Assembly: GCA_029532625.1 (NCBI GenBank)
Contig: JARFXM010000006.1
Location: 310,001 to 374,000, forward strand
Source of the DNA: Lomentospora prolificans
Lineage: Eukaryota > Ascomycota > Sordariomycetes > Microascales > Microascaceae
Direction: 5' to 3'
DNA: 64,000 nt
Part shown: positions 11,855 through 25,100 of the stretch, in pieces
Layout of the letters: every line of letters begins with the position of its first letter
Numbering within the stretch: the stretch's first letter is position 1
Translations under genes and position numbers: made by a program
The notes under the pieces: generated by a model
What the model saw: only the letters and a program-made list of their open reading frames with translations
What the model was told of the DNA's origin: nothing
Database searches by the model: none

Positions 11855-13989
11855 ATGAACGGCGTGTCGCCCCCCAATCCCGGACCAACTCCGCCCATGC
11901 CTCAAACGACCAACTCACCAGTAGCTGCGCCGACAAACGGGCCCCGGCCCGCGCCGTACGGTCATGCCTGTACTAATTGTGTGAAGACGAAGTGCCGGTG
12001 CATTCTGCGAGGACCGGGACTAAACTGCGAAAGGTATAAACGAAACCTTCCCACCTTGCCCCTCGGTTTTCTGTCCCCAATGCTGTATAAACGGTCGTCC
12101 TCTTGGAATCGCCCGTTGACTTTCTTCTAGATGTCATCGTCTGGGGAAGCCATGTCTTCCGGCGACTTACACGCGGAAGCGCAGTGCCAAGCGCCAAACT
12201 CGTACAGCCCAACTCGAGGAGAAGCTCGAAGACCTCGTGAGCCTCCTCAAATCCCAACAGGATAAGCCTGCCACGACGCCGTGCCACTCGCACTCCCATG
12301 GCAGCCCGCCATCTTTGGATGCCGCCCCTACGCATGTCCACACGCACGCAACGGATTCCGTGCGGCCGGCCGTACCATTCTCCTGCGCCAGCATATGCGC
12401 GGCGGCAAAGGCTAACGGGCTCATGTCTCCCGCCCCTACACACTCCACCTCTACCTCAGTAGCCTGCAACTCACCCCCCGGTTGCCACTTCCATGGCCCT
12501 GAAGATTTGACCAACGAAGAGATGGAGAACTGTCTGGAGACTTTTAAACGAGTTCACCTCTCGTACATGCCGTTCGTCTCGATCCCCGACACCATAACGG
12601 CAAAGGAGCTCAAGGCGTCGCGGCCCTTCTTCTTCATGTGTATTCTCGCTTCTACTTACAAGGTTACTGCGGTGCGATTCGCAATTTGCGACAAGATCAG
12701 GGAGGTCTTGTCCCAAAAGATCCTCATCTCCAACGACCGCAGCATCGACCTCTTGCTCGGCCTCATCACCATACTCGCGTGGTCCATCTATCAAGCGCGG
12801 GGTAAGCCATTCAACTGGATGTTTTGTCACATCGCCATGGCTATGGCTGGTGATCTAGGCCTAGACCGTCCCATCCAATTGGAAAAGGGTGACACAAGAT
12901 TCAGTTTTACCGGAAGATGTCACGGCGGCCTTGTGTCGCGAAATCTCAATCACGAGGAACGCCGGGCGGTTCTTGCTTGTTTTATTATCTGCTCAACGTT
13001 AGTACTTTCCTCACGTAGGCGCACCCTTATCTGTGCTAATGCCCCTTACCAGAGTTGGCAACTTTCTTCAACGCCCGAATCCCATGCACTGGTCTCCACT
13101 CCTCCAGCAGTGCCTCGATGTCCTACACGGGGCGCAAGACACACCTGGAGACCAGCTCCTCATTGCACAGGTGCAGATGCAGAGGTTACTCGACGATATC
13201 GCCCAGACCCCTTGGCGCGGCTCCGAAACATATGATATGAGCATCGAGATGTCGCCTGCTTTCCATATCAAGGTCTTCCTCAACAGGCTGCAAGATATTA
13301 TGCTCAGTATATCGCACCCCGAGGTCGCACAAAGTCGTGAGTATATTAGCAAAGTCTAGCTCGCCGTAACTCCCACTAACTCTTCCTCAGGGGTTCTTCG
13401 CATTAGCCGCCAAGCTGTTGAGATCGCTATCCGCGAGCTCATTCTTCACGCTAGCCCCTCAGCCGTCGTCAACGGTGGAAACCCCAACGTTACCCGCATC
13501 GATCTGCTCTACAACTGTCTGCACGCCGTCAAAGGCTGGTTTGATGAATTCTTCAGCTTTCCCATCGAAGAATACGTCGGCATCACATTCAACGTCTTTT
13601 CCGGTCTTGCTATCGGCTTCCAGACACTATACCGCCTAAGCGTCCTTGACACACCTGGCTGGGACCGTGCTGCCGTCCGCTCCACCGCTAACCTTCTCGA
13701 CCTCCTCGACCGCTGTGCGGACAATATTTCTCGAGTGGCCGTTGTTGTCGGCATCGATAGCACGGGTGTCGAGGAGGGCGACAACTTTTGCCGCGCTGCC
13801 AGGCTTGTGCGAAACCAGCGTGCCAACTGCGCGCAGGCGCTTGACCAGGTCGGCCTGGCCGCGGCGCAGGCCGAGGGCGCTGCTGCAACGGCCGCTAACG
13901 TGAACATGGCCGAGTTCCAGCAGCTTCTAGATTCACATCCCGATTCCTGGCTCGTCGATATGTTTGCGGGGACATGGGAGGGAATATGA
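11855..13989 (+). CDS. Zn2Cys6 (GAL4-type) transcription factor
   Basis: Exons 11855-12033, 12131-12997, 13053-13336, 13391-13989 give 642 residues. The zinc cluster is split by intron 1: C39-x2-C42-x6-C49-x8-C58-x2-C61-x6-C68 (HACTNCVKTKCRC ... NCERCHRLGKPC). An extra Cys47 sits where a basic residue is usual. It is followed by a basic stretch (TYTRKRSAKRQTR) and a short heptad-like dimerisation helix (LEEKLEDLVSLLKSQ). A His/Pro/Ser/Thr-rich linker follows (CHSHSHG, HVHTHATD). The rest is a helical middle homology region, with FFFMCILASTYK, an MAMAGDLGLDRP motif typical of the fungal-specific regulatory domain, and a C-terminus ending DMFAGTWEGI. All splice joins keep frame (GTATAA, GTTAGT, GTGAGT donors). 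It is a nuclear DNA-binding regulator of unknown targets; binding to CGG-type half-sites is a family expectation. Confidence 0.92.
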
Positions 13990-16969
13990 GGCAATTTCAC
14001 GCCCTCTGCCCTACAAGGGGGCCTGAGCCTAAGGTTAAAATTCCTAGCCCTTTCGACAAAGGGCGAGGGAATGCGGGCGCTATGAATGACGACAAACCTC
14101 TATTTTTTAAGTGATTGGCAACGCTGGCAGTCATACTAGGGTGGTGCAGAAAGCGAGGCCTTGGTGAAACTTGAAACTGGCAGCCTTGCCCGACCCATTG
14201 GTTACTGAGTACTGAGGAATCGGGAAACCCTCCCCGCGGCTACAGCTCCGCAACATTTCAGCTGCCAACGACAGTCTTCACCATTTTGCCCCTCGCTTCA
14301 GGAGCTAGATCGGCCCGGGTTGTTGGGACGCCATAAATGGCCTTATCCTAGGTATCCATTCAACGTCGCTTTGACTTTACATCTCTCGGTGACATGCATC
14401 CTTGACCCGGTTGCATGGTCAAGCTCCCCTGGGTTCTCTTAGTTGGTTATCCCCCGCTGAGGACGACAGTGATGCATCCTGGCATACGCCCAAGGCCCGT
14501 CATTTCTCGCTCTTGCAACGTCGCCCCTACAAATGTTCATTCGCCGCAAGGCTCCGGCCACATTCTCGGAGCCACCGTTCTCTTTTACGGGACCATACAG
14601 TTCTTGATATCGGCTTCTTTGCCAGGCACACTCACACTCCAGCATTAGGGATGGAATTCTTCCGGGCTGACTCTGCTTTCATCTTGAGACCGTATCGGCC
14701 TGGGGAGGGATGTGCCTTACGGAACGTGGTAAGATGACAAGGACGAGAGTGGGCCAATGATGTGATGATGAGAGCTCTCGAGTTGGTCCCCGTGTCTCTA
14801 CGTGTGGACGCTTTCTTCGGGACGCTCAGTATGAAGTGCTGTTCATCACCGAATGAAGATGATAGACTTGTATCCGGACTACGTGGTTGCACCCAGGCTA
14901 TAAAGACCTGGCTACCATCCTTGGGACCAATTGGTAACGATCACCAACTCGACATCCACCCCATTAACACTCTACCAAAAAGAGGCCGACGCATACGACA
15001 GTGAATATGGACAAACCGCATTTCCCGTACCTGATAATGCCTTCCCTAGCGACAATATCCATCACCTTGGACGGTTCTCACACCCAGCACTCGGCTCCCC
15101 ACGGGTCTATCTCGTGGACGAATGGTTCTGGGCCGAAGCGCCAAAGTCGACAGGGCGAGTTTCTTCGAAACGATCCCACCTCTTCTTCCATTCATCCTGC
15201 CAGTTGAGGCGCTTGGGGCCGATCGTGGTTTGTGAAAAGCGAGATACTGGCATGGCCAATGTTCAGGAACTACATTGGTGAAATGGAAGGAAAAAATCAT
15301 GTACTATATTTTGGCTGTGCAGCATGTTCAGATGGCAGAAACAAGTTTTTTTCAACTGCACTGTCTCAAGCCTCAACCCCGAACGTGCGAGAAGTTCTAG
15401 GACAGAATGCAGTAAGGCGAACACTCTCATGTTGCGACCAATCTCTTGGTCCTAACGGCTAACGCAGTTGAACCCCCCTTTGCCGAAGGGCGGGTGGTGG
15501 GCTGCATTAGTTCCCTTCCCTCGGCACCTTGTAGAAGATAGCTACTAGTCGATGGCTAGAATCGAGCCTTCTTTAGAATAGTTAGAAAATAGTACAAGCT
15601 CTATCCCAGCTAGAGAGTTCAACCCCTAGCTCGGACAATTCCATTGTTCCCTCCTGCAAGATTCCCTCAGAGCCCTAGTGAAAGGTGCTCAAAGTTGTGA
15701 GTATCCTCCCATAGATGGACATAATATGGACCTGCAACTATGGGTAAGCCAACAGATTAAGAGGGATACATACCAGCAAAGTCTGCTCCATGATGGGCCA
15801 TCTCTGTCTCCCTTAATTCCCATGGTGGTTGGCGAGAGGGGCAATGTAAGGTCCAGATGTTACACGGCCCTGTCCTACACCGGCACGCAGAGGCGCGTAT
15901 GTGGCCTGAAAACGCGGCTTTAGGAGGTGTTAGTCTAAGCTGTGTTGCAGCCAGAGTTTCCATGGGGAAGCAAGCAGCTTCCTTGTCTGCCGCCTATTTT
16001 CCTTGCAACTGACGCCGACGACAAGTTCGTGAAACGATGTTGATGTCGGAGCATCCTCGTACAGCCCACCGGTCATGATCTTCCCCGCTTCGCCAGCAGG
16101 TGATAGAGGGATCGGTCGATGCTAAACGCCGGTGAGGCTGGTAGAGGAAATCGGATCAAACAGGATGCTAAAGCTGTAGCGGCACCTACTAAATATATAC
16201 ACCTCATTTGGTCGAGACCAACGAGCTGGGGGGACAAGTTAGATCAAGGATATATACCAGACTGGACGAAGACTCTCACGCGCTCCTGTATAATTCGTCA
16301 ATAGTGAGTGGGACTCAAGGCGATCCTATTACTCGAAGCCACTTAACGCGGCCTGTCGCACCACGCACCTGCTACCTGGTTCGCATCGACACTCCTTGAT
16401 GCCAGCGACGTCGCAAAAGTCACCAAAGATACAGAGAGGAGCCACCTCTAGTCAAAGTACTCAACTTTTCGAGCTCATTGCAGAATAGCTAACTGACTGT
16501 TCGTTGACTAGCTGCCTCCATCGAATGCGCAACCTACGGTGATCACGACCAAGAGATGAGCGCGATCCGGCTCCGACTCGGGCATCGGTACCCTCCCACT
16601 TTACTCTCGGACGCCCAGGTCCACCGTATCCTACCGGATATTGCCGATGCGTTCTCAGAGCCGATGCTGAGGTGGCTGAGGGAGCCAGCCGTCAGGGCAA
16701 GGCCCGTCCAACAACATTGCTAGGGTTAGCTGGGGGAGCCAATGTCATTCCACTGAGACCGGGTCAGCACAACTAGTGGAAACTGACAGTAGTCACAGGC
16801 GGCAAGAGCCGTCATAAAAGCCATTGATCTGTCTCGAAAAAGGACTTTTCCAACGCCAGTTATTTGGGGCAAGTCTCTTGCGCAACACGAGAGAAGCAAA
16901 GAGCAGCCGCCATGCGATCGAGAGCGCAATGATTTTCAGGGGGTTTGCCGTCCGGGGTTAGTAACCTTA

Positions 16970-17011
16970 TTTTTCTTTTTATTTTTATTATTTTTATTAT
17001 TTTTATTTTTT
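16970..17011. repeat. T/A-rich microsatellite
   Basis: Imperfect tandem TTTTTA/TTTTTATTA units, running directly into a short GGTT repeat (TTGGTTGGTTGGTT). Read on the minus strand it is an A-rich tail-like tract. It lies in the gene-free region. Confidence 0.8.
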
Positions 17012-18460
17012 GGTTGGTTGGTTTCGGTACAGAACATTGAGGCTGGCTAGCTTATTATTACTCCATTGGCCCTGAGTGCCAGTGGAGACGTAAGACGGAT
17101 CTTCCTTTCAACCCCGAGCCATGGTGTTATCCAGGTCCAAAGAGAAGGCCTGCAAGGGTGGCAGATACGAGTCTAGAATAGGTTCTTTCGTATTTGGGCA
17201 GAGTCGGTCCAGATCGAGGATCGCTGCCTCTTTGATGCGTCAAGGCGGAAAGGTATCAATTGATGGCATCCAATCCTTGTTGAGGATTCAAGTGAAACCC
17301 ACTGGAAAGAAGACTGAAACGACACCCTCTTCGCCTGGCCGCCAGGCGGGAGTTAATGGAAAGTGAGGAAACATGACAAGACCTGCAGCACGTGCAACGT
17401 GTTGAATTGGCAAAAGTTGACCTCTGGCTCTAACACAATGGTCATGAAGAAAATAGAATTGGATGCGAATTAATGTGGGAGCGCGTTCAAATGTCATGAT
17501 GCGCGCACCTGTGACTTTGATCCTCGAACATGCGAGAGAATGGGTTCAAAGCATCACGATCTGCCGTTCCAGGTCGCTTGAGCACAAGGCTGATCCATTG
17601 GCTCGGGTGGGGTTCGATTAACACCAGGGTGTCTCAACTGGGTGCCCTGGGAGCTACGATAGCGTAGCTTGTTCCACTTGCCGATCCCACACAACGCCAG
17701 AATATCGCTGGCTGCATCGCCATAGTGCACATAAGTCTGGTTTGCCTGTTACGCGTGAAGGGTTTCGCGGACCAAGGCAACGAAGCGAACAAAGACGCCA
17801 GGCGTGGCGGGCAGATCGCGCACCGCAACACCTGTGTATAGAGGAGGGGGACGTTGGCCTAGAGCTAGCTGCAATAGTCGTGGATCGTGACCAGTGGATC
17901 CAGATTCCAAACACATCGATTACTCGTATGTCTGACTGTTGTCAGCAGAGGATGGAGGTGTCTGGGGATTAATCAGTGTGTTTTCTCATGCCTCGATCAT
18001 GTTGCACAGCAATCTGTTGCTCGGTTGACTCGAACTTCACTGCCCCTCCGGGTAAATTGTTGATCCAATCGCCAGCATTCTCGGCGACGGTGCGGCAGGG
18101 ACGAATGCTAAATTGCCAGGGTGTATTACTTCATGTTACGCGCGACGTGCTGACTGCGCACAATGCTGGCTGGGTGTGCCGGGTCCTGAGATAATCATAC
18201 GGGCTACAAACTGGGGACTGAGCCCGTGCCCTTGTATTAATGTACTGGTACCTTCAAGTGGGTGACGCTAGTGTGTCCCTTGGAATAGATTGGATGACCC
18301 AGTTTGTATACCATTATTATGCTTAATGGTCGCATCCCCTCAATTCCGCTGTGCACAATCCTCAATTTTGATAAAATATCATTGCTTTGTGTTGCTGGGT
18401 GTTTATTGTGAACATGAGCTAGGGCATCTAGCCTATTGTGATGACAACGATCCAGCCTAA

Positions 18461-18501
18461 TTTTTTATTTTTTATTTTTTATTATTTTTTATTTATTTAT
18501 A
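18461..18501. repeat. T/A-rich microsatellite, second copy type
   Basis: Imperfect tandem TTTTTTA units ending in ATTTATTTAT, similar in unit and orientation to the tract about 1.45 kb upstream. Confidence 0.8.
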
Positions 18502-20244
18502 AATCTGTCCTCTTCTCCCTTCACAAAATCCAGTTTGTTGGGCTACTGGCACATCATCTTCTGGCATGACAGCCCATGCAATTGTCCGCGTTACTAAGTC
18601 GCTTCGTCGCTGCGAATGGAAGGTTGTTTTTCCATTGACACGCACAGAGAGCAGCACACTGCAGCGATCTTGGGATCAATACTTAAGAATACCTTGTTCT
18701 ACAGGTTGGCTTCTCTCCTCGACGGGTACCCCCACTAATCCGTTGTCTGTTTGCTTTCACTCCATCCTCAGATGAAAGTAGGCGAGGCATGTGATTGGCT
18801 CGGAGACTCCCTCTTGACATGGTGCGGAGGGCCGAGGGAGGGTTGAAGTAGCTATATGTACCTTGCAGGTATCACAGATCCGTCCCTGAGAAGCGTGGCC
18901 CACCCGGGATCGTGCTGTGATACTGGCCCATGGGGTCGAGGATATGGACGCCCAGTTCCGTCAGCACGCAGATGAAGCTGATTGATGTGCTGTACCTCCT
19001 GATGCGCGTGGATGCTGCTGCTGATCCCAGCACTCCCTACCAAAGATACATGGGCGCACATGCTCAGGGCGCCTTCCCTGGTTAGCTCCTTTGTTGGCGT
19101 GCGTTCCTGCTGTCCCTGCCCTGCTGAATGTGTCTGTGGTTATCGACGAGTACCACGCTTCGCTTTCCCTCGCGTATCGCTACCACCCGGTCAAGGGAGA
19201 AGACCGGACCCAAACAGGAAATTAACTCTCGGAGAACTGGGAAGAGAGGACTCAATCACAAAGCGGTCGTGTCTCGGCATTGTCACGACACAAGTAGCAG
19301 ATGGATGGGTCGAAACGTCCTGAGCCGAAAGAAGAAGATGATGATGAACCAAGAAAGAAAGACATCTCACGGTGGGCGGGCTTCATATTAATTTCTTTTT
19401 AGAACTCACCTAGGTGCCTGAAGCAAGCCTGGCAAGTCCGAGTCGGCTTGGACCAAAAAGTCTCCCGCATTCCTGGGCAGCGTTCCCAGTCACGTCAGCC
19501 AACAGGGCCTAGCATAGCATGGCATGGCCAGCCATTCCCGCAACGGGCGCCCACTCCTAGACCTGTCCCACTACCAAGAAACTTTTTTTTTTTCTTAACG
19601 CTGGCTTTCCTGGAGCCAAGCCAGCCATATTATTCGGACGACGCGGATGAGTTAATACGAGCTTGCCAGAAATCACTTCTGATAAACCCGTCCCTTTCCA
19701 ACCAACGAGCCAGTGACCCACACCACCCAGCCCAACACCAGCTTCCCTTCCCCCAAGCCATCGCAGTTTCTTTTATTTTAGATCTTCGCAAACCCACACA
19801 AGAAAAGCCCGACCTCCGAACGCTCAACCGAATACCGAGCCATATTACGAACGAGTTCTGACCTGGACATTCCCGCCTTGTCCGGAGGCCACTTCCACTT
19901 GTTGGTTCGTGGCTCGAATCTCGGGCTCGACGAAACTAGTGACCCGGATTAGACGAGATCGAGGAGCACCCAATCGAACGACAACCCAGAACAGCCTGAA
20001 AGTTGTGGGTAAAAAAGGGACAAGAGGAAGCGAGCAAAGCTCCCAAGCCGCACCTTAGAAAGGCCAAAGGCTTAAGCCAGCTCGGCTTTCCGTCCTCGCA
20101 GCCCGCATTTGCCCTTGATTTTTTCTTCATTGAAGTTGTGGTGGACCTGCGAACGGTCGCTTCGTGTTTTCGTCCCGACTCCTCCACCTCCCCTACCTCC
20201 CCTACAGGCATTTTTTAAGATGAGTACGTTACCACAACTGCTGC

Positions 20245-21077
20245 ATGACGGTCTGTTGCGTCGTCAGTCTAACCTCGTCGGTAGCTTCGTTCGTGACCCA
20301 GATTGTCCCCTTCGACCAGTTCCCATCCTGTGCTTCCTTGTGCGGGCCTCTCTTTGACGCTCAGGGCGGATGCGTCCATCCGATTCTCCCCGCCGCCGAC
20401 GAGACCACGGCAAATGCGTGTTTCTGCAGCAACGGTGCAGTGTCGGGCTTCAAGACGGGCATCCACAATGTATGCGACAATATTTGCACAGCATCCGGCG
20501 AAGACCAGACGGCAACCCTTGTGACGATACAAAATTGGTTCGCCGACATCTGTGGCGTTCAAAAGTTCAGCGCCGAGGATCAAGGCTCTTCATCAACCAG
20601 CACGTCCGGCACCGGTAGTACCGGAACTGGAACATCTAACTCGGGTGGTAACCGTGTTGCGCAAGGAAATGGTGGCACATGGTTTGTGAATACCAACCCA
20701 GGGTTGCTTTTGCTTGTCGTCTAACCTTGAATCATAGGCTGCAAAACCACCTACGGTGGATCATCATGGCTATTGTAATAGTCGTCGGTATTATCGTCAT
20801 CTGGATCGGCGCCTGCATTTGGCGGCGACGCCACCTCAAGAGAAAAGAACGCCAGATGGGCCTCGGAAAGCATCCTGCCCACGCTTCCTGGGGGCCTGGC
20901 GCTGCTCCCCCGGATCACCATGGGGCACCAGCTCCTGGAATGTTTGTGCCTCCCAATCACGGATCGACATCCGGTTCCAACGTAGCAGACGAGAAGGCCA
21001 TTGCAGCAGCGGCAGCAGCACCGACTGGCTCCCCACCGAAGCAACCAAAGAAGTGGGTGTCGAGGGAAAGGGTATGA
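20245..21077 (+). CDS. Single-pass membrane protein with eight-cysteine CFEM-like ectodomain
   Basis: Exons 20245-20681 and 20738-21077 (donor GTTTGT, branch CTAAC, acceptor ATAG), 258 residues from ATG 20245. The ectodomain has eight cysteines in a CFEM-like arrangement: C-x3-C (PSCASLC), one C (QGGC), C-x-C (ACFC), C-x3-C (VCDNIC), one C (DICG). A Ser/Thr/Gly-rich linker follows, then a transmembrane helix (WIIMAIVIVVGIIVIWIGACIW), a stop-transfer RRRHLKRK, and a cytoplasmic Gly/Pro/Ala-rich tail ending KKWVSRERV. Conserved proteins of this build are annotated in filamentous fungi only as integral membrane proteins; function unknown. The N-terminus is uncertain: ATG 20220 in another frame encodes LLRRQSNLVGSFV, which fits the family start, so a frame change near 20280 may be involved (see findings). 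Confidence 0.8.
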
Positions 21078-22131
21078 CCTTGCGTTTCTTGCGTCCGGGA
21101 TATCTCGGTTAACCGCTCGGTGGTGACGATTTTACTCGACTTTGTACACAAACTCCAACACGAACGGACATGGCGGTTCGACTAAGACACTTGGTATCTT
21201 AATGGTTTTTTAATATATTTGGGGAGGCGGCGGGTTTTCTTTTCTTTTACTATCTCGGAAAGGGGATTCTCGGGGCATTTTCATCGGACGGAACCTCCTT
21301 CCTCTTGTTTCATGGAATAGAATGGCGCTTGAACGGTTTTCTTTTTTCTTTTTTTTCCCCTTTGGCTTCATTTTCGGCCTTCATCTTCTCCTCGCCGATA
21401 TCTCCTACGATCCTCTCTTCTTTCTCCCCTTTCGTATTGCCCCCTCCGAAGCCTCACCCATAACGTCACCCTGCGTCTTTCACTTTATTCGCCTTATCGA
21501 TTCGGGACACGACATTCGAGGAGAGTACTGGAATCGAACGGCTGTTTATGCATACAGTCTAGTTTAGTTGGCTTGTCAATAGGCTAGGGAAGCTTGATGT
21601 GAATATGATACCTTGTCTCACGCCGACCTCGGTTCCAAAGCTGCAATGAACTGTCTTTGTACATCTTTGACGTTTCGTCGAGGAGAGCTGGACTACTTCA
21701 CCTCTAGCGAGTGGGGGAGAAGGGCGCTGATGGCGTTTATCCCAACTCCTTCCCCCCCGTGACTCGCATTCCGGATGTCAGTTATCCTATGATCTAAGCC
21801 CCTTTGAGGGCGTGGTTGCAAGGATGCCGCTGCTTTGGCTTGCAACTACAAATGCACCAGAAAAGGCTCTAGATACGAAATTCCATGATGCGGACTTCCG
21901 CACGTCCCATCAGCAGAAGCTATTACGGTCAAACGTGGTTCGATTCTCCTCTGACCGAAGCATACCAATATACATTCCCAGTTTGCAGAATCCCGCTTTG
22001 GTTCTCCGATAATTATTTCTAAAGGGACACAAATATACGCCAAACATCGATGATACTAAACAATTCGTGAACTCGCTAAAGATAATTAAAACCTAGACCT
22101 TGTCACGGTCACTCAAGGTGGACCGGATCAC
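21078..22131. other. Convergent intergenic region
   Basis: 3' regions of the eight-cysteine protein gene (+) and the debranching enzyme gene (-). Pyrimidine-rich around 21235-21440; no coding sequence supported. Confidence 0.45.
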
Positions 22132-25100
22132 TCAAGGAATGATGGGCTCCCTCTTAACCAGCTTTTCCTGAAGCTCTGCAGCGTCTATATAAAGGTCGAT
22201 TAGGCAGCCCGCTGACCATGCTTGTGTGGGACACTAGCAGAAAATGGTTAATACTGAATCCTTCATCGGAAGAGCCCAGGAAAACTTACCGAATCATTGC
22301 ACACCGCGCCGTCCTTCTGTGTCAACTCGGCTAAACCTGCCCATTCAGTCTCCTTAATCATCTTCTTGCAACCCTCTAGCCTTCTCGTGACTTGCTGGAA
22401 CGCCTCGATCCTGCCCTCGTTGTCTTCCCGCCGCTGAAGATCAAACTTGAGCAGCGCTCTGAGGAAGAAGCCAGTGGGCCAGAGCCATTCTGGACCTTGA
22501 TGATAATTACGGCCCTTGGACGTCGCAAAGTCTTCGCTGTCTTCGCCGTTATTATAGTAGGGACGGTAGTTGAGGTCCCTGGGATCGAGGGTCGCCATAC
22601 CCGTGGGTCCTCGCAACACTCCGTCGGCGAGGCTAAGGGCGTGAAGAGCTCGTGAGGGAGTAAAGAGTTCGGGGGCTACCGTCATAGCAATGGGGAAATT
22701 AGGCCTCAGCTGATAGTCCTCAAAAGGCTTTCCCGAGCGGTACAGATCCTTGTAGATGCCCCTACGGTTGACAACGTTAGGGTCAACATCGAAATCCTTG
22801 TCCTCCTCGGCCGATCTAGGAACAAAGTAACAGCGCTCAAAATTGGCCTTAATGAGATCGGCCCAGTCGCTAAAGGAAATTTCAGATCCATCCGCCTTCT
22901 TGACGCCGGAGTACTTATACTTGCCACCGGCATGAAGGCCGGCGACCCACGATAAGGTACTGTAGAGAAGACCGGTGATCTCCACGGCGGCGCCATCGCG
23001 CGGGGTGCCAGGAACGCCCTTAGATTTAGCTCTTTCACTCTCACCCATCTTGTCCATCCATGTTCCGCAGTTGTACTGGCTACCGCCGAACACGATACCG
23101 TTGTCCCAGTCAACCCTGACCTCAACATCGAATCCCTTGTCGCTCATCTGTCGGTCCAAGTCGGGGCCGGCATTGTGTTCGCGGAAGCTGATTCCCTCGG
23201 CGTGTCTCTGCAGCGCTTCTTGGATAATGTCCTCGATCGTGCTTTCCTTCGAGTAGGCTCGGTCATCATCATAAGGGAACCACGTATCGTCGTACGGCAG
23301 AAAGCGCCTCTTCACCTTATCCTGCAGCAGATCCAAGCCACTCGGTGCCATCTTGGTGTAGTCTTGTATGCTCTGTAGGAAGAACCAAACGGCATCGCGA
23401 GCATTGTAACGGGGATTCTTCCCACTACCGAGGAGATTCGGGATCAGTCCGTGCTTGAGCACACTCGCAAAAGCGAAAATGTGGTCTCGCGCCTCGTCAA
23501 AGCGCCCAGTACCTAAGAACAGACCACGAAGAGAAATAAAGACGTCCCGACCCCAGCATCGTGCCCAATCTGTTGCAAAATGAGGTAGACCAGCAGCGAG
23601 CGAGGGCGCTAACTTGTCTGGATAGAGAGAAGCGGACTTCGTCCAGCCAGTCTGCTGCACACTGACGAGAGCGAGACTATGTATGAACCATTGGCTCTGT
23701 TGAATGGTAGGGCTCATCAATGAGAGCGCACGATCGCATGCGGCATCGTAGGCGGTCTTGATAATCAATCCAAAGTACCGCGGGATCAAAAAGCTAGGAA
23801 TCGGCCGAACAGCATCGAATCTCTCCCTAAGCCATTTGGCAGGCTGTATAAGGCGCTCGTGACCTAACTGCTCGCTCATCTTTTCAAGCCTGCCCACAAT
23901 GTAATCCATTGACCAGAGGCCGTTTCGGAGGTTCTCGCAGAGTGGGTGTGCAAGATCATTGTTACGGATAACATTTTTCAACACACTCCACCAACCCTGG
24001 AGACCTGCGTAGACGAGTTTGCCGTGACGCGGAATCTCATAGACTCCATTTACACCACCACTGGCATCCCTCTCCTCGGCCTCGGAACGGTAGAGCACGA
24101 AGTTCAAGTCCACGAGATCTAGTTCGGAAAAAGCCTCTTTCGCGCCGTTTGTCACGAATGAATCCAGACCGGCAGCATGCTCCGCAGCGGGAATCCACGT
24201 CTCAAAGAGGGCGATACTTCCGGGTGGGAACTTGTCGCGGACGGTGATAATGGTATCGTCACCCTTGACCTCCATCCTGATCCCGGGGACATCAATTACG
24301 CGACTTGGCAGGCCAGAGAGATAAGTTTTGTCTTTCTGGCACTTCTGGACCGCCTCCTCGCTACTGTCTACCTCGAGCATCCAACTACCGAGATGCCGGG
24401 CCCGCGTTCCAGGCAGATGCACCGGGCTAACAGCGCCGTTTCCGTTGCCGTATCCAGGGAAAGCGGTATGTGCGATGAGGAAGTAGCCTTTGCGAGAGTC
24501 GGGGTGCACACGATGAACTGTAATGTACTGGTCTTCGTGGTGAATGTGTGCCTCGTGATAGCCATCCTTGCCCATGACTGTATGGATCTGATTGATGATC
24601 TTCTTTACTCTACCGATGCCGTCATCTTTGCCAATTTTGACTGGTTTGTATAAACGTTTCTCTCCCACTAGGTCGATGCGACGGGGATAAATTTCGTCAT
24701 ATCCCATCACACTACCGGTAGCGCACGCGCACATGCCAACAAGGGCGGCGTTGGGTAGGGTATCTCGTGCATCCCGCTTTTGCGCTGGAACCTCGTTGTC
24801 ATGAGTACAGTCGTTGAAAAGGGCTGCTACAGTGGTCTCCTTAACGACGCGGACGACCTCCTTCGTCGACCTATCAGCATTCTCAGAGGTCGCGGCCGAT
24901 TTCTCTCCATTCAAACCGTCAGGGTGCGGTTTATTGACAGCTGTTACCGCGTCATCTGGCTCGAAGCTTCCTATGGGCCGGCCCGCGTAGCGGTGAACAA
25001 GTCGACTCAACTCGCCGGTGTCCCAACACTGCATCGCCTCGCGAATCAAGCAATCCAAACCAAGCCTCCTTACAAAGATGTAATCTGTATCCTCAGAGCC

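Larger units (their letters stand above)
13990..20219. other. Long gene-free region (about 6.2 kb)
   Basis: No conserved protein, tRNA or rRNA seen on either strand; ORFs here are short and unrelated to any family I recognise. It holds a 6-bp-stem hairpin CCCTTT-cgac-AAAGGG at about 14048-14063 and two TTTTTA-type tracts (listed separately). The last ~150 bases before 20220 are C/T-rich with a possible 5'-UTR acceptor (CTACAG). It could hide a long non-coding RNA or degraded repeats; RNA-seq or a repeat library would be needed to tell. Confidence 0.45.

Noticed and set aside
14048..14063. CCCTTT-AAAGGG hairpin after the first Zn2Cys6 gene
   Set aside because: Intrinsic hairpin terminators are not used by eukaryotic RNA polymerase II; probably chance.
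21520..21560. GGAATCGAAC, resembling a reverse-strand tRNA T-loop
   Set aside because: Flanking sequence cannot form the other cloverleaf stems.
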